NCBI GenBank assembly: GCA_051867975.1
Contig: JBJDZM010000027.1
Span: forward strand, 1-14,149
From: SVTX01 sp051867975
GTDB taxonomy: Bacteria; Bacillota; Clostridia; Oscillospirales; CAG-272
Length of the DNA: 14,149 nt
Reading direction: 5' to 3'
The position numbers and the translations under genes are program-made. This document shows, piece after piece, positions 5,626 to 12,593 of the stretch (within the stretch, counting starts at the first letter, position 1; each line of letters begins with the position of its first letter). The notes under the pieces are model-generated. The model was not told the DNA's origin and did no database searches. It was given only the letters and a program-made list of their open reading frames with translations.

Positions 5626-6624
5626 ATGGGGATCATCAGTGTTAAAAATTTGAAAAAGACATACAAAAAAACTATCAGGGGTGAGGGAGTCCTCTCAAAC
5701 ATCAAGACTCTCTTTTCCAAAAAATATGAGGAGATCAAGGCGGTTGACGACATCAGCTTTGAGATCATGCAGGGCGAGATCGTGGGATATATCGGCGCTA
5801 ACGGTGCAGGTAAATCCACTACCATAAAAATGATGAGCGGTATTCTGCATCCGACGGGCGGCTCTGTCGTTGTGGACGGAATGACCTTTGATAAATCAAG
5901 AAAAGAGATAAACCGCAATATGGGTGTTGTTTTCGGACAGAAAACGCAGCTGTGGTGGGACATTCCTCTGATCGAGACCTTCAAAATTCTGAAGACGATC
6001 TACGAGATCGATGAGGATGATTTTAACGAAAGATTTGATTATTTGTGCGATCTGCTGGATCTGAGAAGCTTTTTGAGTCAAAACGTCAGGTCTTTGTCGT
6101 TGGGACAGAGAATGAGAGCGGATTTTGCGGCGGCATTGATACACAACCCGAAAATCGTTTATTTGGACGAGCCGACAATAGGACTTGACGTGCTGGTCAA
6201 AGACAGAATAAGAAAAGCGATTAAAGAACTGAACAAAAAATACAATATCACCGTTATTCTCACGACTCACGACATGAAGGATATTGAGGAGCTGTGTAAC
6301 AGGATCATTATCATTGACAAGGGCAAGATATTGTACGACGGCACACTCTCCGACATCAAATACAAGTTTGGAAACACGAAATCTGTCTTTATCCCCAAGA
6401 ACATTGCAATCGATGAGGAGAAGATAAAAGACAGATTTGAGGGCATGGTAACAGAACACTCGGAGGAAAATATCATTTTGAAGTTCTCGTCATCGACTCA
6501 CGAGCTTGATGACGTGCTGATCTATTTGATCAATGAATATCACGTCAAGGATTTCAAGATCGAGGATATTTCGATTGAGGATATTACAAAGGAGCTGTAT
6601 TTGGAAAATGAAAAGAATGGCTAA
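5626..6624 (+). CDS. ABC-2 type exporter, ATP-binding subunit
   Basis: 332 residues from the ATG at 5626 (MGIISVKNLKKTYKK). Visible in order: Walker A GANGAGKST (57-65), Q-loop Q105 (FGQKTQLWW), signature LSLGQ (157-161), Walker B IVYLDEPT with D181 and E182, and the H-loop H215 (TTHD). The GQ..QLWW.IP.. segment and the last ~90 residues beyond the nucleotide-binding domain fit the COG4586 group of uncharacterised ABC ATPases that work with two ABC-2 permeases. It hydrolyses ATP to drive export; the cargo is unknown. The start is uncertain: the strong RBS at 5581-5588 is about 37 bases from this ATG, and the ATG nearest to it (5603) is out of frame and stops after three codons. The in-frame TTG at 5611 is an alternative. 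The end overlaps the next gene by 17 bases. Confidence 0.9.
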   Translation: MGIISVKNLKKTYKKTIRGEGVLSNIKTLFSKKYEEIKAVDDISFEIMQGEIVGYIGANGAGKSTTIKMMSGILHPTGGSVVVDGMTFDKSRKEINRNMGVVFGQKTQLWWDIPLIETFKILKTIYEIDEDDFNERFDYLCDLLDLRSFLSQNVRSLSLGQRMRADFAAALIHNPKIVYLDEPTIGLDVLVKDRIRKAIKELNKKYNITVILTTHDMKDIEELCNRIIIIDKGKILYDGTLSDIKYKFGNTKSVFIPKNIAIDEEKIKDRFEGMVTEHSEENIILKFSSSTHELDDVLIYLINEYHVKDFKIEDISIEDITKELYLENEKNG

Positions 6625-7453
6625 GCTTTTCAAATTGTACCTTCCTTTTGCAAAGGCGGGGATCCAAAGCGATCTGTCGTACAAGGCACAGACCTTCATG
6701 TGGCTGTTTATAAGCTTCGTTGACGTTTTCTTCGTTGTGTTTTTGTATCACGCGATATACCGCAACTCCGCCGACGGACTTAACAGCGTGATAAACGGCT
6801 TCACCTTCTATGATATGGTGCTTTATATGATCACGTCCTTCGTTTTCTCGTTTGTGGTCAACGGCGGAGAAACGAGCTGGAATATTTATACCGATATAAT
6901 GGAGGGTACTATCTCAGGCACGTTGACAAAGCCCGTAAGCTATCGTTTAAGACACCTGTTTACATATTTAGGCAGATTCGTGCTGCAGCTCGGAATAATC
7001 GTACTTCCGTTGTTTATCATCGTGTATTCGGTGTTCTACGGCTTTGGATTTATCGCCTTTGAGCCTTTGACACTTCTTACCGACATAGTGCCGTTTTTCG
7101 TCCTTATGCTCTTGGCGGGACTCATTAACGATGCGATCAGTTATTTTGCGGGACTTATGACATTTTATACGCAACATATGTTTGGCATCAATTTATTCAG
7201 AAATGCCGTTCAGGGATTTTTGTCGGGTTCTATGCTGCCGTTAGCCTACATGGGCGTATTCGGAGTTATTTGTTCGTATACGCCGTTTGCTTTTTTGAAC
7301 TCCACGCCCGTGCTGACGGTCATGGGCAAAAACAGTATTCAGATGACGGTTGCGTTTATCGGTATTGCTATTGCTTGGGTTGCGGTATTGGAGATAATAA
7401 ATCATATCGTGTTCAAGCATTGCATCAAGAAGCTGACGGTTTCGGGGGGTTAA
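6608..7453 (+). CDS. ABC-2 family transporter permease, first subunit
   Basis: 281 residues from the ATG at 6608, which overlaps the ATPase stop; AAAGGAG at 6588-6594 is 13 bases upstream, and a second in-frame ATG at 6617 is possible. Hydrophobic segments near residues 30-50, 65-80, 110-160 (two or three), 175-200, 210-230 and 245-265 give about six membrane spans, as in the ABC2_membrane_6 (COG4587) family. The cytoplasmic start 'KLFKLYLPFAKAGIQSDLSYKAQ' resembles the start of the next gene ('KLYLAYAKNSLIGKLTYKAD'), so the two permeases are paralogues, probably forming a heterodimer around the ATPase. The family exports diverse molecules, including drugs; the substrate here is not visible. 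Confidence 0.88.
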   Translation: MKRMAKLFKLYLPFAKAGIQSDLSYKAQTFMWLFISFVDVFFVVFLYHAIYRNSADGLNSVINGFTFYDMVLYMITSFVFSFVVNGGETSWNIYTDIMEGTISGTLTKPVSYRLRHLFTYLGRFVLQLGIIVLPLFIIVYSVFYGFGFIAFEPLTLLTDIVPFFVLMLLAGLINDAISYFAGLMTFYTQHMFGINLFRNAVQGFLSGSMLPLAYMGVFGVICSYTPFAFLNSTPVLTVMGKNSIQMTVAFIGIAIAWVAVLEIINHIVFKHCIKKLTVSGG

Positions 7454-7456
7454 AAT

Positions 7457-8248
7457 ATGAGATACATAAAACTGTATTTGGCATACGCCAAAAACTCCCT
7501 GATCGGAAAGCTGACATACAAGGCTGACGTTATTATAGGAATTATTGCATTTTTGGTGTCTCAGGGCTTTGCGCTTGCAACTCTGTTTCTTTTGATAAAC
7601 AGTGTCCCGAGTATTGACGGATACAGCATTTATCAGATAGGTTTTTTGTTTGGACTTGCAAATTTGGCATCGGGGCTTGACCATTTGTGTACGGACAGGC
7701 TGTGGACGGTGGCATATTTTGAGGTTAAATCGGGCAAGATGGATCATTTGATGCTGCGCCCCGTGCCTCTGCTGTTTCAGATAATTGCTTCCGAGGTACA
7801 GCTTGAGGCATTTGGCGAGATAATCGTGGCAATTGCGCTCATGTCGGTCTGCGGGGGACATTTGGATGTCACCTTGACCTTCCCGAATGTGGCACTTATC
7901 ATTGTCGGCGTTATTTGCGCCGCATTGATCATAACCTCATTTAAGATTTTGATTGCGGGATTTGCGTTTGTTTTCAAGGTCAGCGGACCTCTGCTGCAGC
8001 TTGTTTACAACTTCTCAAACTACGCAAAATATCCATTAACTATTTTCCCGAAAGCAATACAGTACATTTTGCTGTTTGTCGTTCCTTTGGGATTGTGCGT
8101 CTTTGTTCCGTATGATAATTTGTTCAATTCCAACGTCAACGAGTTGCTTATGGGCATTGTAATCGTTTCGGTGAGCCTTGCTTTCTTCGGAATTTCGGTC
8201 TTCATCTGGAGCAGATGCGTCAGAAAATATGAAAGTACAGGCACGTAG
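7457..8248 (+). CDS. ABC-2 family transporter permease, second subunit
   Basis: 263 residues, starting 3 bases after the previous stop, with a G-rich stretch (7445-7449) as RBS. It has about six membrane spans (near 25-48, 58-75, 105-130, 138-165, 190-215, 225-250) and belongs to the second permease type (COG3694) of the ATPase-permease-permease exporters. Tight spacing implies translational coupling. The stop codon TAG lies inside the first copy of a ~33-base imperfect tandem repeat whose second copy follows at 8265, so the coding end (RKYESTGT) is also repeat sequence. Confidence 0.88.
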   Translation: MRYIKLYLAYAKNSLIGKLTYKADVIIGIIAFLVSQGFALATLFLLINSVPSIDGYSIYQIGFLFGLANLASGLDHLCTDRLWTVAYFEVKSGKMDHLMLRPVPLLFQIIASEVQLEAFGEIIVAIALMSVCGGHLDVTLTFPNVALIIVGVICAALIITSFKILIAGFAFVFKVSGPLLQLVYNFSNYAKYPLTIFPKAIQYILLFVVPLGLCVFVPYDNLFNSNVNELLMGIVIVSVSLAFFGISVFIWSRCVRKYESTGT

Positions 8249-8298
8249 GTTTCTGTGATAAAGCATGAAAGAACAGGTGCGTAGGTGCCTCAGATTAA
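8229..8298 (+). repeat. imperfect tandem repeat (~36-base period) overlapping the permease 3' end
   Basis: Copy A begins ATGAAAGTACAGGCACGTAG at 8229 and copy B begins ATGAAAGAACAGGTGCGTAG at 8265. Both continue with GGT(T/G)(T/C)CT and GAT(T)AA. A third related copy, GAGGCATGTAGGTGCCTGTG, occurs at 8564-8583. In copies B and third, AGGYR and TGCCT can pair around a six-base loop ending GTAGG. Confidence 0.7.
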
Positions 8299-8340
8299 TG
8301 ACAAAGTTCAAATTCAATAATTTATTGCTTATTGATAAAC

Positions 8341-8548
8341 GATAGTCCGCTTTTTCTTTGGCAGCGCAGGCGCAAAGAAAAAGCTTGGCAAAAAGAAGAC
8401 GCCACTGACGCTGCGGCGTTGCAGTGTTCCACACTACACCGCCTTGCGGGAGATTTCGCCTCTGCGGAGGCGACCGCCCTTTCGCGGGCGGCTCGCGACA
8501 AGCCTTTGAAAAGGCTTGAGCGAAACTTTCCTGAGACACCGCCGTGGG
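8341..8548 (+). repeat. hairpin-array element, copy 1
   Basis: The first element of a dispersed family whose second copy is inverted at 13419-13600. It opens with AGTCCGCTTTTTCTTTG and a 12-bp stem (8349-8360 with 8373-8384), followed by CTTGGCAAAAAGAA. Then come short GC-rich hairpins: 8408-8419 (loop TGCG), 8423-8435, 8439-8449, 8457-8472 (loop TGCG), 8474-8491 and 8499-8518. It closes with AGCGAAACTTTCCTGAGACA and CGCCGTGG. No credible protein is encoded. It lies between the permease stop and the bidirectional terminator at 8584-8627. Confidence 0.85.
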
Positions 8549-8559
8549 GTTTGTCAGGA

Positions 8560-8588
8560 GTCTGAGGCATGTAGGTGCCTGTGAAAAA
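8560..8588 (+). repeat. third copy of the short GTAGGT repeat
   Basis: CTGAGGCATGTAGGTGCCTG corresponds to the core of the repeats at 8229-8298, in the same orientation, with a perfect AGGCA/TGCCT stem (8565-8569 with 8576-8580). Together with copy B it brackets the hairpin-array element. Confidence 0.6.
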
Positions 8589-8627
8589 CGGATGGCTATG
8601 AGAAATAACAGCCATCCGCTTTTTTTA
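8584..8627. terminator. bidirectional terminator between exporter operon and PII-like gene
   Basis: CGGATGGCT (8589-8597) pairs perfectly with AGCCATCCG (8610-8618), loop of 12. Plus-strand transcripts then meet a run of seven T (8620-8626); minus-strand transcripts meet the complement of the AAAAA at 8584-8588. It serves the ABC operon and the minus-strand DUF1538/PII-like operon. Confidence 0.9.
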
Positions 8628-8634
8628 ATCTAAT

Positions 8635-9300
8635 TCAATCAAAGAGCCTGAATCCTGCCGTCTCGGTAACGGGCAGTGAGAAGACGATCGGGTGCGCGCC
8701 GTCGGCGTATGTAAAGCCGGCAATCGCCTTCATGATATCCGAACGTATCTCCTTTTTCGCGACGATATAGGTTATCTCCTTTTCGTCCGATATCGACATT
8801 CCGAAAAACTTATTCGTGCCTGCCGCGGCAGTTCCCTTAGCCTTGACTATCGTTCCACCTTGTGCGCCTGCCTCGCGCGCCGCATCGATTATCTCGTCGC
8901 TGTGTCCTTTTGCGCAAATCGAAACTATAAGCTCCATTTCTGTCTTCCTTTCGTTTATGACGTTTTCCTCGGTCTCGTCCCCTATTATGTGCTTTAACAC
9001 CTGCCTTGATGCCAGCGATGAGAGCGGAGCCGCAAGCGCAATTCCTCGCCCCGGGCGGTCGATCTCCATCTCACGGATAAGTCCCATTTTGAGTTCTGAG
9101 ATCTTGTTGTGCGGAACTATCGACTGGATCATCATTTTCTCGCTTTTTTCAAGTCCTAAAAGGTCAAGCGTTTTGGAATTTGCCGAGCCTTGGCAGATCG
9201 ATGCGTAGATCGGAGCCGCGCCGTGAGAGAGAAGAAAATCGGTAAATTCACGCTCGTCGGCTTTTCTGACGATCGTTATAAAAAGGTATATGTTTTGCAT
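8635..9300 (-). CDS. PII-like signal transduction protein with two PII-type halves
   Basis: 221 residues from the ATG at 9298-9300 (MQNIYLFITIVRK), supported by AAAGGAG at 9309-9315 with 8-base spacing; an upstream in-frame ATG at 9336 would overlap the previous gene. Two ferredoxin-like halves are visible: residues 1-100 (IYLFITIVRKADEREFTDFL and GAAPIYASICQGSANS) and 122-221 (MELIVSICAKGHSDEIIDAA and GAQGGTIVKAKGT). Both follow the GlnB/PII pattern of a beta strand, helix, then 'GA.G.t' before the T-loop. The uridylylated T-loop tyrosine context of GlnB is not seen. It follows the DUF1538 membrane gene by 16 bases, and PII-type proteins commonly gate the transporter encoded next to them, so control of the DUF1538 protein is the likely job. 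The ligand (adenylate or other) is unknown. Confidence 0.82.
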   Translation of the reverse strand: MQNIYLFITIVRKADEREFTDFLLSHGAAPIYASICQGSANSKTLDLLGLEKSEKMMIQSIVPHNKISELKMGLIREMEIDRPGRGIALAAPLSSLASRQVLKHIIGDETEENVINERKTEMELIVSICAKGHSDEIIDAAREAGAQGGTIVKAKGTAAAGTNKFFGMSISDEKEITYIVAKKEIRSDIMKAIAGFTYADGAHPIVFSLPVTETAGFRLFD

Positions 9301-9316
9301 ATTTTCGACTCCTTTC

Positions 9317-10918
9317 TCAAACTTTGGTAACATCAAGTGAAAATTCGATTATCTCGGTGTCGTAATCGGGCAGTACGCGCTCGTTTTGCTCGCCGATCTC
9401 GATAACATCGGTATCGGAGCCGACGTTGGATTTGCCCTCGCCGCCCTTTTGCTTGAATTTATAGATAATTCCGACCGTCTGTATCGAGATAAGCGGTGCC
9501 ATGGCGACAAGCGCGATAGTACCGAAGGCATCGGTCATGACCGCGTCTGCCGCTCCGCGCACCTCGCATATTCCTATTGCAAGGGGCAGAAGGAATGCCG
9601 CCGTCATGACACCCGACGCGACTCCGCCGGCATCAAATGCGATCGACGAAAAGAGTCCGGGGCAGATAAACGCCATTATTACTGCAATGATATAACCGAC
9701 CGTGAGAAAGGGGAGGATGCTTATTCCCGTGAGCGCACGGAGCATCGCAATTCCCGACGCGAGCGCAACGCCTACCGCCATTGCCATGGGAATGACCTTC
9801 GGCGGTATCGCGCCCGAGGTCGCCTCTTCGACCTGCTTATTCAGTACCCCGACCGCAGGCTCGGCGTAGGTCATGCAAAAGCCGATTATCATGCCGACGG
9901 GAATAACCACCCACGAAAGCGCGCCCATTTTGCCGAAAGAGCTTCCGAGATAGCTTCCGACAGGCATAAATCCGACGTTAACTCCGACCAAAAAGAGGAC
10001 CATTCCGAAAAAAGTGTATGCGGCACCGATGAAGATCTGAGCCATTTCCTTCTTTTGAACGCGGACGGTAAAGAACTGATATATGAGGAAAAACGCGATT
10101 ATCGGGACAAGTCCCATAAGCACGTCACGGACGACCGTCGGTATTGCCGACAAAAACGAAAGTCCCATTTCCTGAGAGTTGAGAAACTCGGGTACGGCGT
10201 GCGGCGCGTAGGCGATATTCTCAAATCCGCCCGCAAGCCCCATGGTGAGAACCGAGATTATCGGACCTATCGAGCATACCGACATAAGACCGAATGACGA
10301 ATCGTCCTCGTTTTGCGAGGAAATTGCCGCGATGCCCGCGCCTATCGACATGACGAAGGGAACAGACATAGCACCCGTCGTGACTCCGCCCGCGTCAAAG
10401 GCGATTGCTAAAAATTTCGGGTCAACGAGGTACGAAATGACCGCAAGGATGACGATGACTCCGTATCCCGCCGCGATTATGTATTTGAATTTGACACTGA
10501 AAATTATCCGCATGACCGCGATAACGAGGAAGACTCCGAGTCCTGCCGCGACAGCGAGAATAAACGCAAACTTCTGCTCACCCGTGTATCCTGCAAGCAC
10601 GTGAAGGTCGGGTTCGCTTATGGTGATAAGCACGCCGACGATAAGCGAGATTATCGCAATAATCGGGATATTTCTCGATTTCGTGAGGTTCGCGCCTATA
10701 TGACCGCCTATCCGCTCCATCGAAAGCTCGGCACCGAGCGAAAACAGCCCAAGCCCTACCGTAAGCAGGCAGGTCCCCACGACGAAGGCAATAAAGATGC
10801 CGTTGGGCAGTGGGCAGACGGTGAATGAGAGGAGAAGAATTATTAGAGAGATCGGCAGCACCGACATGCAGGACTCCTTTATCTTCCCGACAAGTGTTTC
10901 AAGTCGCTTTTTTTTCAT
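9317..10918 (-). CDS. DUF1538 domain membrane protein, tandem duplicated
   Basis: 533 residues with about 12-14 membrane spans and no signal peptide. Two homologous halves are visible: FDAGGVTTGAMSVPF at 174-188 and FDAGGVASGVMTAAF at 428-442, and EPDLHVL (102-108) matching EPAVGVL (353-359), an offset of about 250 residues. Each half is one DUF1538 domain. A duplicated fold with a repeated Gly-rich, Asp-containing motif embedded in the membrane is typical of transporters, but no substrate is established. Residues 490-533 form a hydrophilic, acidic cytoplasmic tail that could contact the PII-like partner. RBS GGAG at 10925-10928 lies 6 bases before the ATG. Transcribed first in a two-gene operon that ends at the terminator at 8584-8627. 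Confidence 0.88.
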   Translation of the reverse strand: MKKKRLETLVGKIKESCMSVLPISLIILLLSFTVCPLPNGIFIAFVVGTCLLTVGLGLFSLGAELSMERIGGHIGANLTKSRNIPIIAIISLIVGVLITISEPDLHVLAGYTGEQKFAFILAVAAGLGVFLVIAVMRIIFSVKFKYIIAAGYGVIVILAVISYLVDPKFLAIAFDAGGVTTGAMSVPFVMSIGAGIAAISSQNEDDSSFGLMSVCSIGPIISVLTMGLAGGFENIAYAPHAVPEFLNSQEMGLSFLSAIPTVVRDVLMGLVPIIAFFLIYQFFTVRVQKKEMAQIFIGAAYTFFGMVLFLVGVNVGFMPVGSYLGSSFGKMGALSWVVIPVGMIIGFCMTYAEPAVGVLNKQVEEATSGAIPPKVIPMAMAVGVALASGIAMLRALTGISILPFLTVGYIIAVIMAFICPGLFSSIAFDAGGVASGVMTAAFLLPLAIGICEVRGAADAVMTDAFGTIALVAMAPLISIQTVGIIYKFKQKGGEGKSNVGSDTDVIEIGEQNERVLPDYDTEIIEFSLDVTKV

Positions 10919-10951
10919 CTGTTTCTCCGCTATGAAAATTTCTTCATATTT

Positions 10952-10957
10952 ATTATA
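10952..10957 (-). promoter_or_regulatory. possible -10 box of the DUF1538/PII-like operon
   Basis: A perfect TATAAT on the minus strand lies 34 bases before the DUF1538 start codon. No good -35 match occurs at 16-18 bases (CAAAAA, ACAAAA, CACAAA), so an activator or a different box may be used. Confidence 0.4.
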
Positions 10958-10977
10958 TAGTATTTACGTCGGTTTTT

Positions 10978-10989
10978 TGTGTATACACA
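10978..10989. promoter_or_regulatory. 12-bp perfect palindrome, possible operator
   Basis: TGTGTATACACA is a perfect palindrome located about 20 bases upstream of the TATAAT at 10952-10957, where the missing -35 box would lie. Position and symmetry suggest a dimeric regulator site; no regulator gene is in view to support it. Confidence 0.4.
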
Positions 10990-11038
10990 GGCAACGCGCG
11001 GTGAATAAACTGTTAACTGTATTGAAATTTTTATTCGT

Positions 11039-11060
11039 CGCCCGAAAAGCGCCCGAAAAG
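11039..11060 (+). repeat. two-copy 11-base tandem repeat
   Basis: CGCCCGAAAAG occurs twice head to tail (11039-11049 and 11050-11060), followed by CGC. It lies in the divergent gap between the DUF1538 and glyQS operons, 34 bases before the glyQS -35 box. Confidence 0.6.
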
Positions 11061-11093
11061 CGCGGAACAAGCACCTCAATATTCAAAAATTGC

Positions 11094-11122
11094 TTGACAA
11101 ATAAAGCAAAACATGTTAAAAT
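11094..11122 (+). promoter_or_regulatory. promoter of glyQS
   Basis: Perfect TTGACA (11094-11099), a 17-base spacer and TAAAAT (11117-11122), preceded by TGT which gives an extended -10 (11114-11115). The leader to the ATG is only about 54 bases, too short for a T-box. Confidence 0.85.
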
Positions 11123-11182
11123 ATACACTTGTAGTAATATTTAATCAGCTTCGTGCAAGCCATGCACGAGAAGGAGCAAAAA

Positions 11183-12586
11183 ATGAAAAACACAGAAAAA
11201 ACAATGGACAAGATCGTCGCGCTTTGCAAGGGAAGAGGCTTTATCTTCGCGGGAAGCGAGATCTACGGCGGACTTGCAAACACCTGGGACTACGGACCTC
11301 TCGGCGTAGAACTTAAAAACAACGTAAAGAGAGCCTGGTGGAAGAAGTTTGTTCAGGAAAACAAATATAACGTCGGTCTTGACGCCGCAATTCTCATGAA
11401 CCCCCAGACATGGGTTGCTTCGGGACACCTTGCAGGCTTCTCCGACCCCCTTATGGACTGCCGCGAGTGCCACGAGAGATTCCGCGCGGACAAGCTCATT
11501 GAAGACTTTTGCGCGGAGACGGGATTTGAACTTCCGAAGCCCATCGACGCCTTCTCTCACGCCGAGATGAAGGACTTTGTCGAGGAGCATAACATTCCCT
11601 GTCCCACCTGCAAAAAGCACAATTTCACCGACATCCGTCAGTTCAACCTCATGTTCAAGACCTTCCAGGGCGTTACCGAGGACGCAAAGAACACGGTATA
11701 TCTCCGTCCCGAGACGGCGCAGGGTATTTTCACGAACTTCGTAAACGTCCAGAGAACGACGAGAAAGAAGATGCCCTTCGGTATCGCGCAGATAGGTAAA
11801 TCCTTCCGCAACGAGATCACCCCCGGCAACTTCATCTTCCGTGTCCGCGAGTTTGAGCAGATGGAGCTTGAATTCTTCTGCAAGCCCGGCACCGACCTTG
11901 AGTGGTTCTCATATTGGAGAGAGTTCTGCCACAATTGGTTGCTTTCAATCGGTCTTAAGGATGAAAATATCCGTCTTCGTGACCACGAACCCGAGGAGCT
12001 TTGCTTCTATTCCAAGGCAACTACCGACTTTGAGTTCCTCTTCCCGTTTGGTTGGGGCGAGCTTTGGGGCGTTGCCGACAGAACCGACTATGACCTCACA
12101 CAGCATCAGAACACCTCGGGCAAGGATCTGTCTTACTTCGACCCCGAGACCAACGAAAGATATATCCCTTACGTCGTCGAGCCTTCTCTCGGCGTAGAGA
12201 GAACCGTTCTCTCGGTCCTCTGCGACGCGTACGACGAGGAAGTCATCGATGCCGAGAAGAATGACGTCAGAACCGTCATGCACTTCCACCCGGCGCTCGC
12301 TCCCGTAAAGGCGGCGATCCTTCCTCTCTCAAAGAAGCTCTCCGACAAGGCAAGCGAGATATACGTCGAGCTTTCAAAGTATTTCAACGTCGATTTCGAC
12401 GATGCAGGCTCGATAGGTAAAAGATACCGCCGTCAGGACGAGATAGGAACGCCTCTCTGCATCACATACGACTTTGAGTCCGAGGGCGACGGATGCGTTA
12501 CGATTCGTGACAGAGACACAATGGAGCAGATAAGACTTCCCATCGGTGAGCTTCGCGCTTACATCGAAAAGAAGATGGAGTTTTAA
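11183..12586 (+). CDS. glyQS: glycine--tRNA ligase, dimeric eukaryotic/archaeal-like type
   Basis: 467 residues, cytosolic; charges tRNA-Gly with glycine using ATP. Start ATG at 11183 has AAGGAG at 11171-11176, better than an upstream in-frame ATG at 11153. Class II motifs are clear: the N-terminal FIFAGSEIYGGLANTWDYGP block (20-39), motif 2 FRNEITPGNFIFRVREFEQME (208-228, with R209 and the following loop), and motif 3 SLGVERTVLSVL (335-346). Cysteine pairs at 93/96 (CRECH) and 140/143 (CPTC) lie in the insertion between motifs 1 and 2 and may bind zinc. Residues about 370-467 are the anticodon-binding domain (IGTPLCITYDFESEGDGCVTIR region, 421-442). The single-chain form replaces the glyQ/glyS tetramer of many bacteria. 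DUF554 gene follows after 7 bases, so the two share a transcript. Confidence 0.97.
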   Translation: MKNTEKTMDKIVALCKGRGFIFAGSEIYGGLANTWDYGPLGVELKNNVKRAWWKKFVQENKYNVGLDAAILMNPQTWVASGHLAGFSDPLMDCRECHERFRADKLIEDFCAETGFELPKPIDAFSHAEMKDFVEEHNIPCPTCKKHNFTDIRQFNLMFKTFQGVTEDAKNTVYLRPETAQGIFTNFVNVQRTTRKKMPFGIAQIGKSFRNEITPGNFIFRVREFEQMELEFFCKPGTDLEWFSYWREFCHNWLLSIGLKDENIRLRDHEPEELCFYSKATTDFEFLFPFGWGELWGVADRTDYDLTQHQNTSGKDLSYFDPETNERYIPYVVEPSLGVERTVLSVLCDAYDEEVIDAEKNDVRTVMHFHPALAPVKAAILPLSKKLSDKASEIYVELSKYFNVDFDDAGSIGKRYRRQDEIGTPLCITYDFESEGDGCVTIRDRDTMEQIRLPIGELRAYIEKKMEF

Positions 12587-12593
12587 ATAAAAA

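Noticed and set aside
8341..8548. CRISPR-like array or integron attC site
   Set aside because: There are no regularly spaced identical direct repeats, and the stems vary while the outer ends are conserved; no cas or integrase gene is near.
8036..8615. Open frames across the hairpin array (both strands), and a similar one at 13244-13648
   Set aside because: They consist of repeat sequence, differ in frame between the two copies and share no conserved protein sequence; no RBS.
9386..10297. A 303-codon plus-strand open frame rich in Arg, Asp, His and Tyr
   Set aside because: It is antisense to the DUF1538 gene, and its odd composition is what a membrane protein gene gives in another frame.
10930..11182. 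T-box riboswitch before glyQS
   Set aside because: The promoter at 11094-11122 leaves a leader of about 54 bases, too short, and no T-box consensus or terminator hairpin is present.
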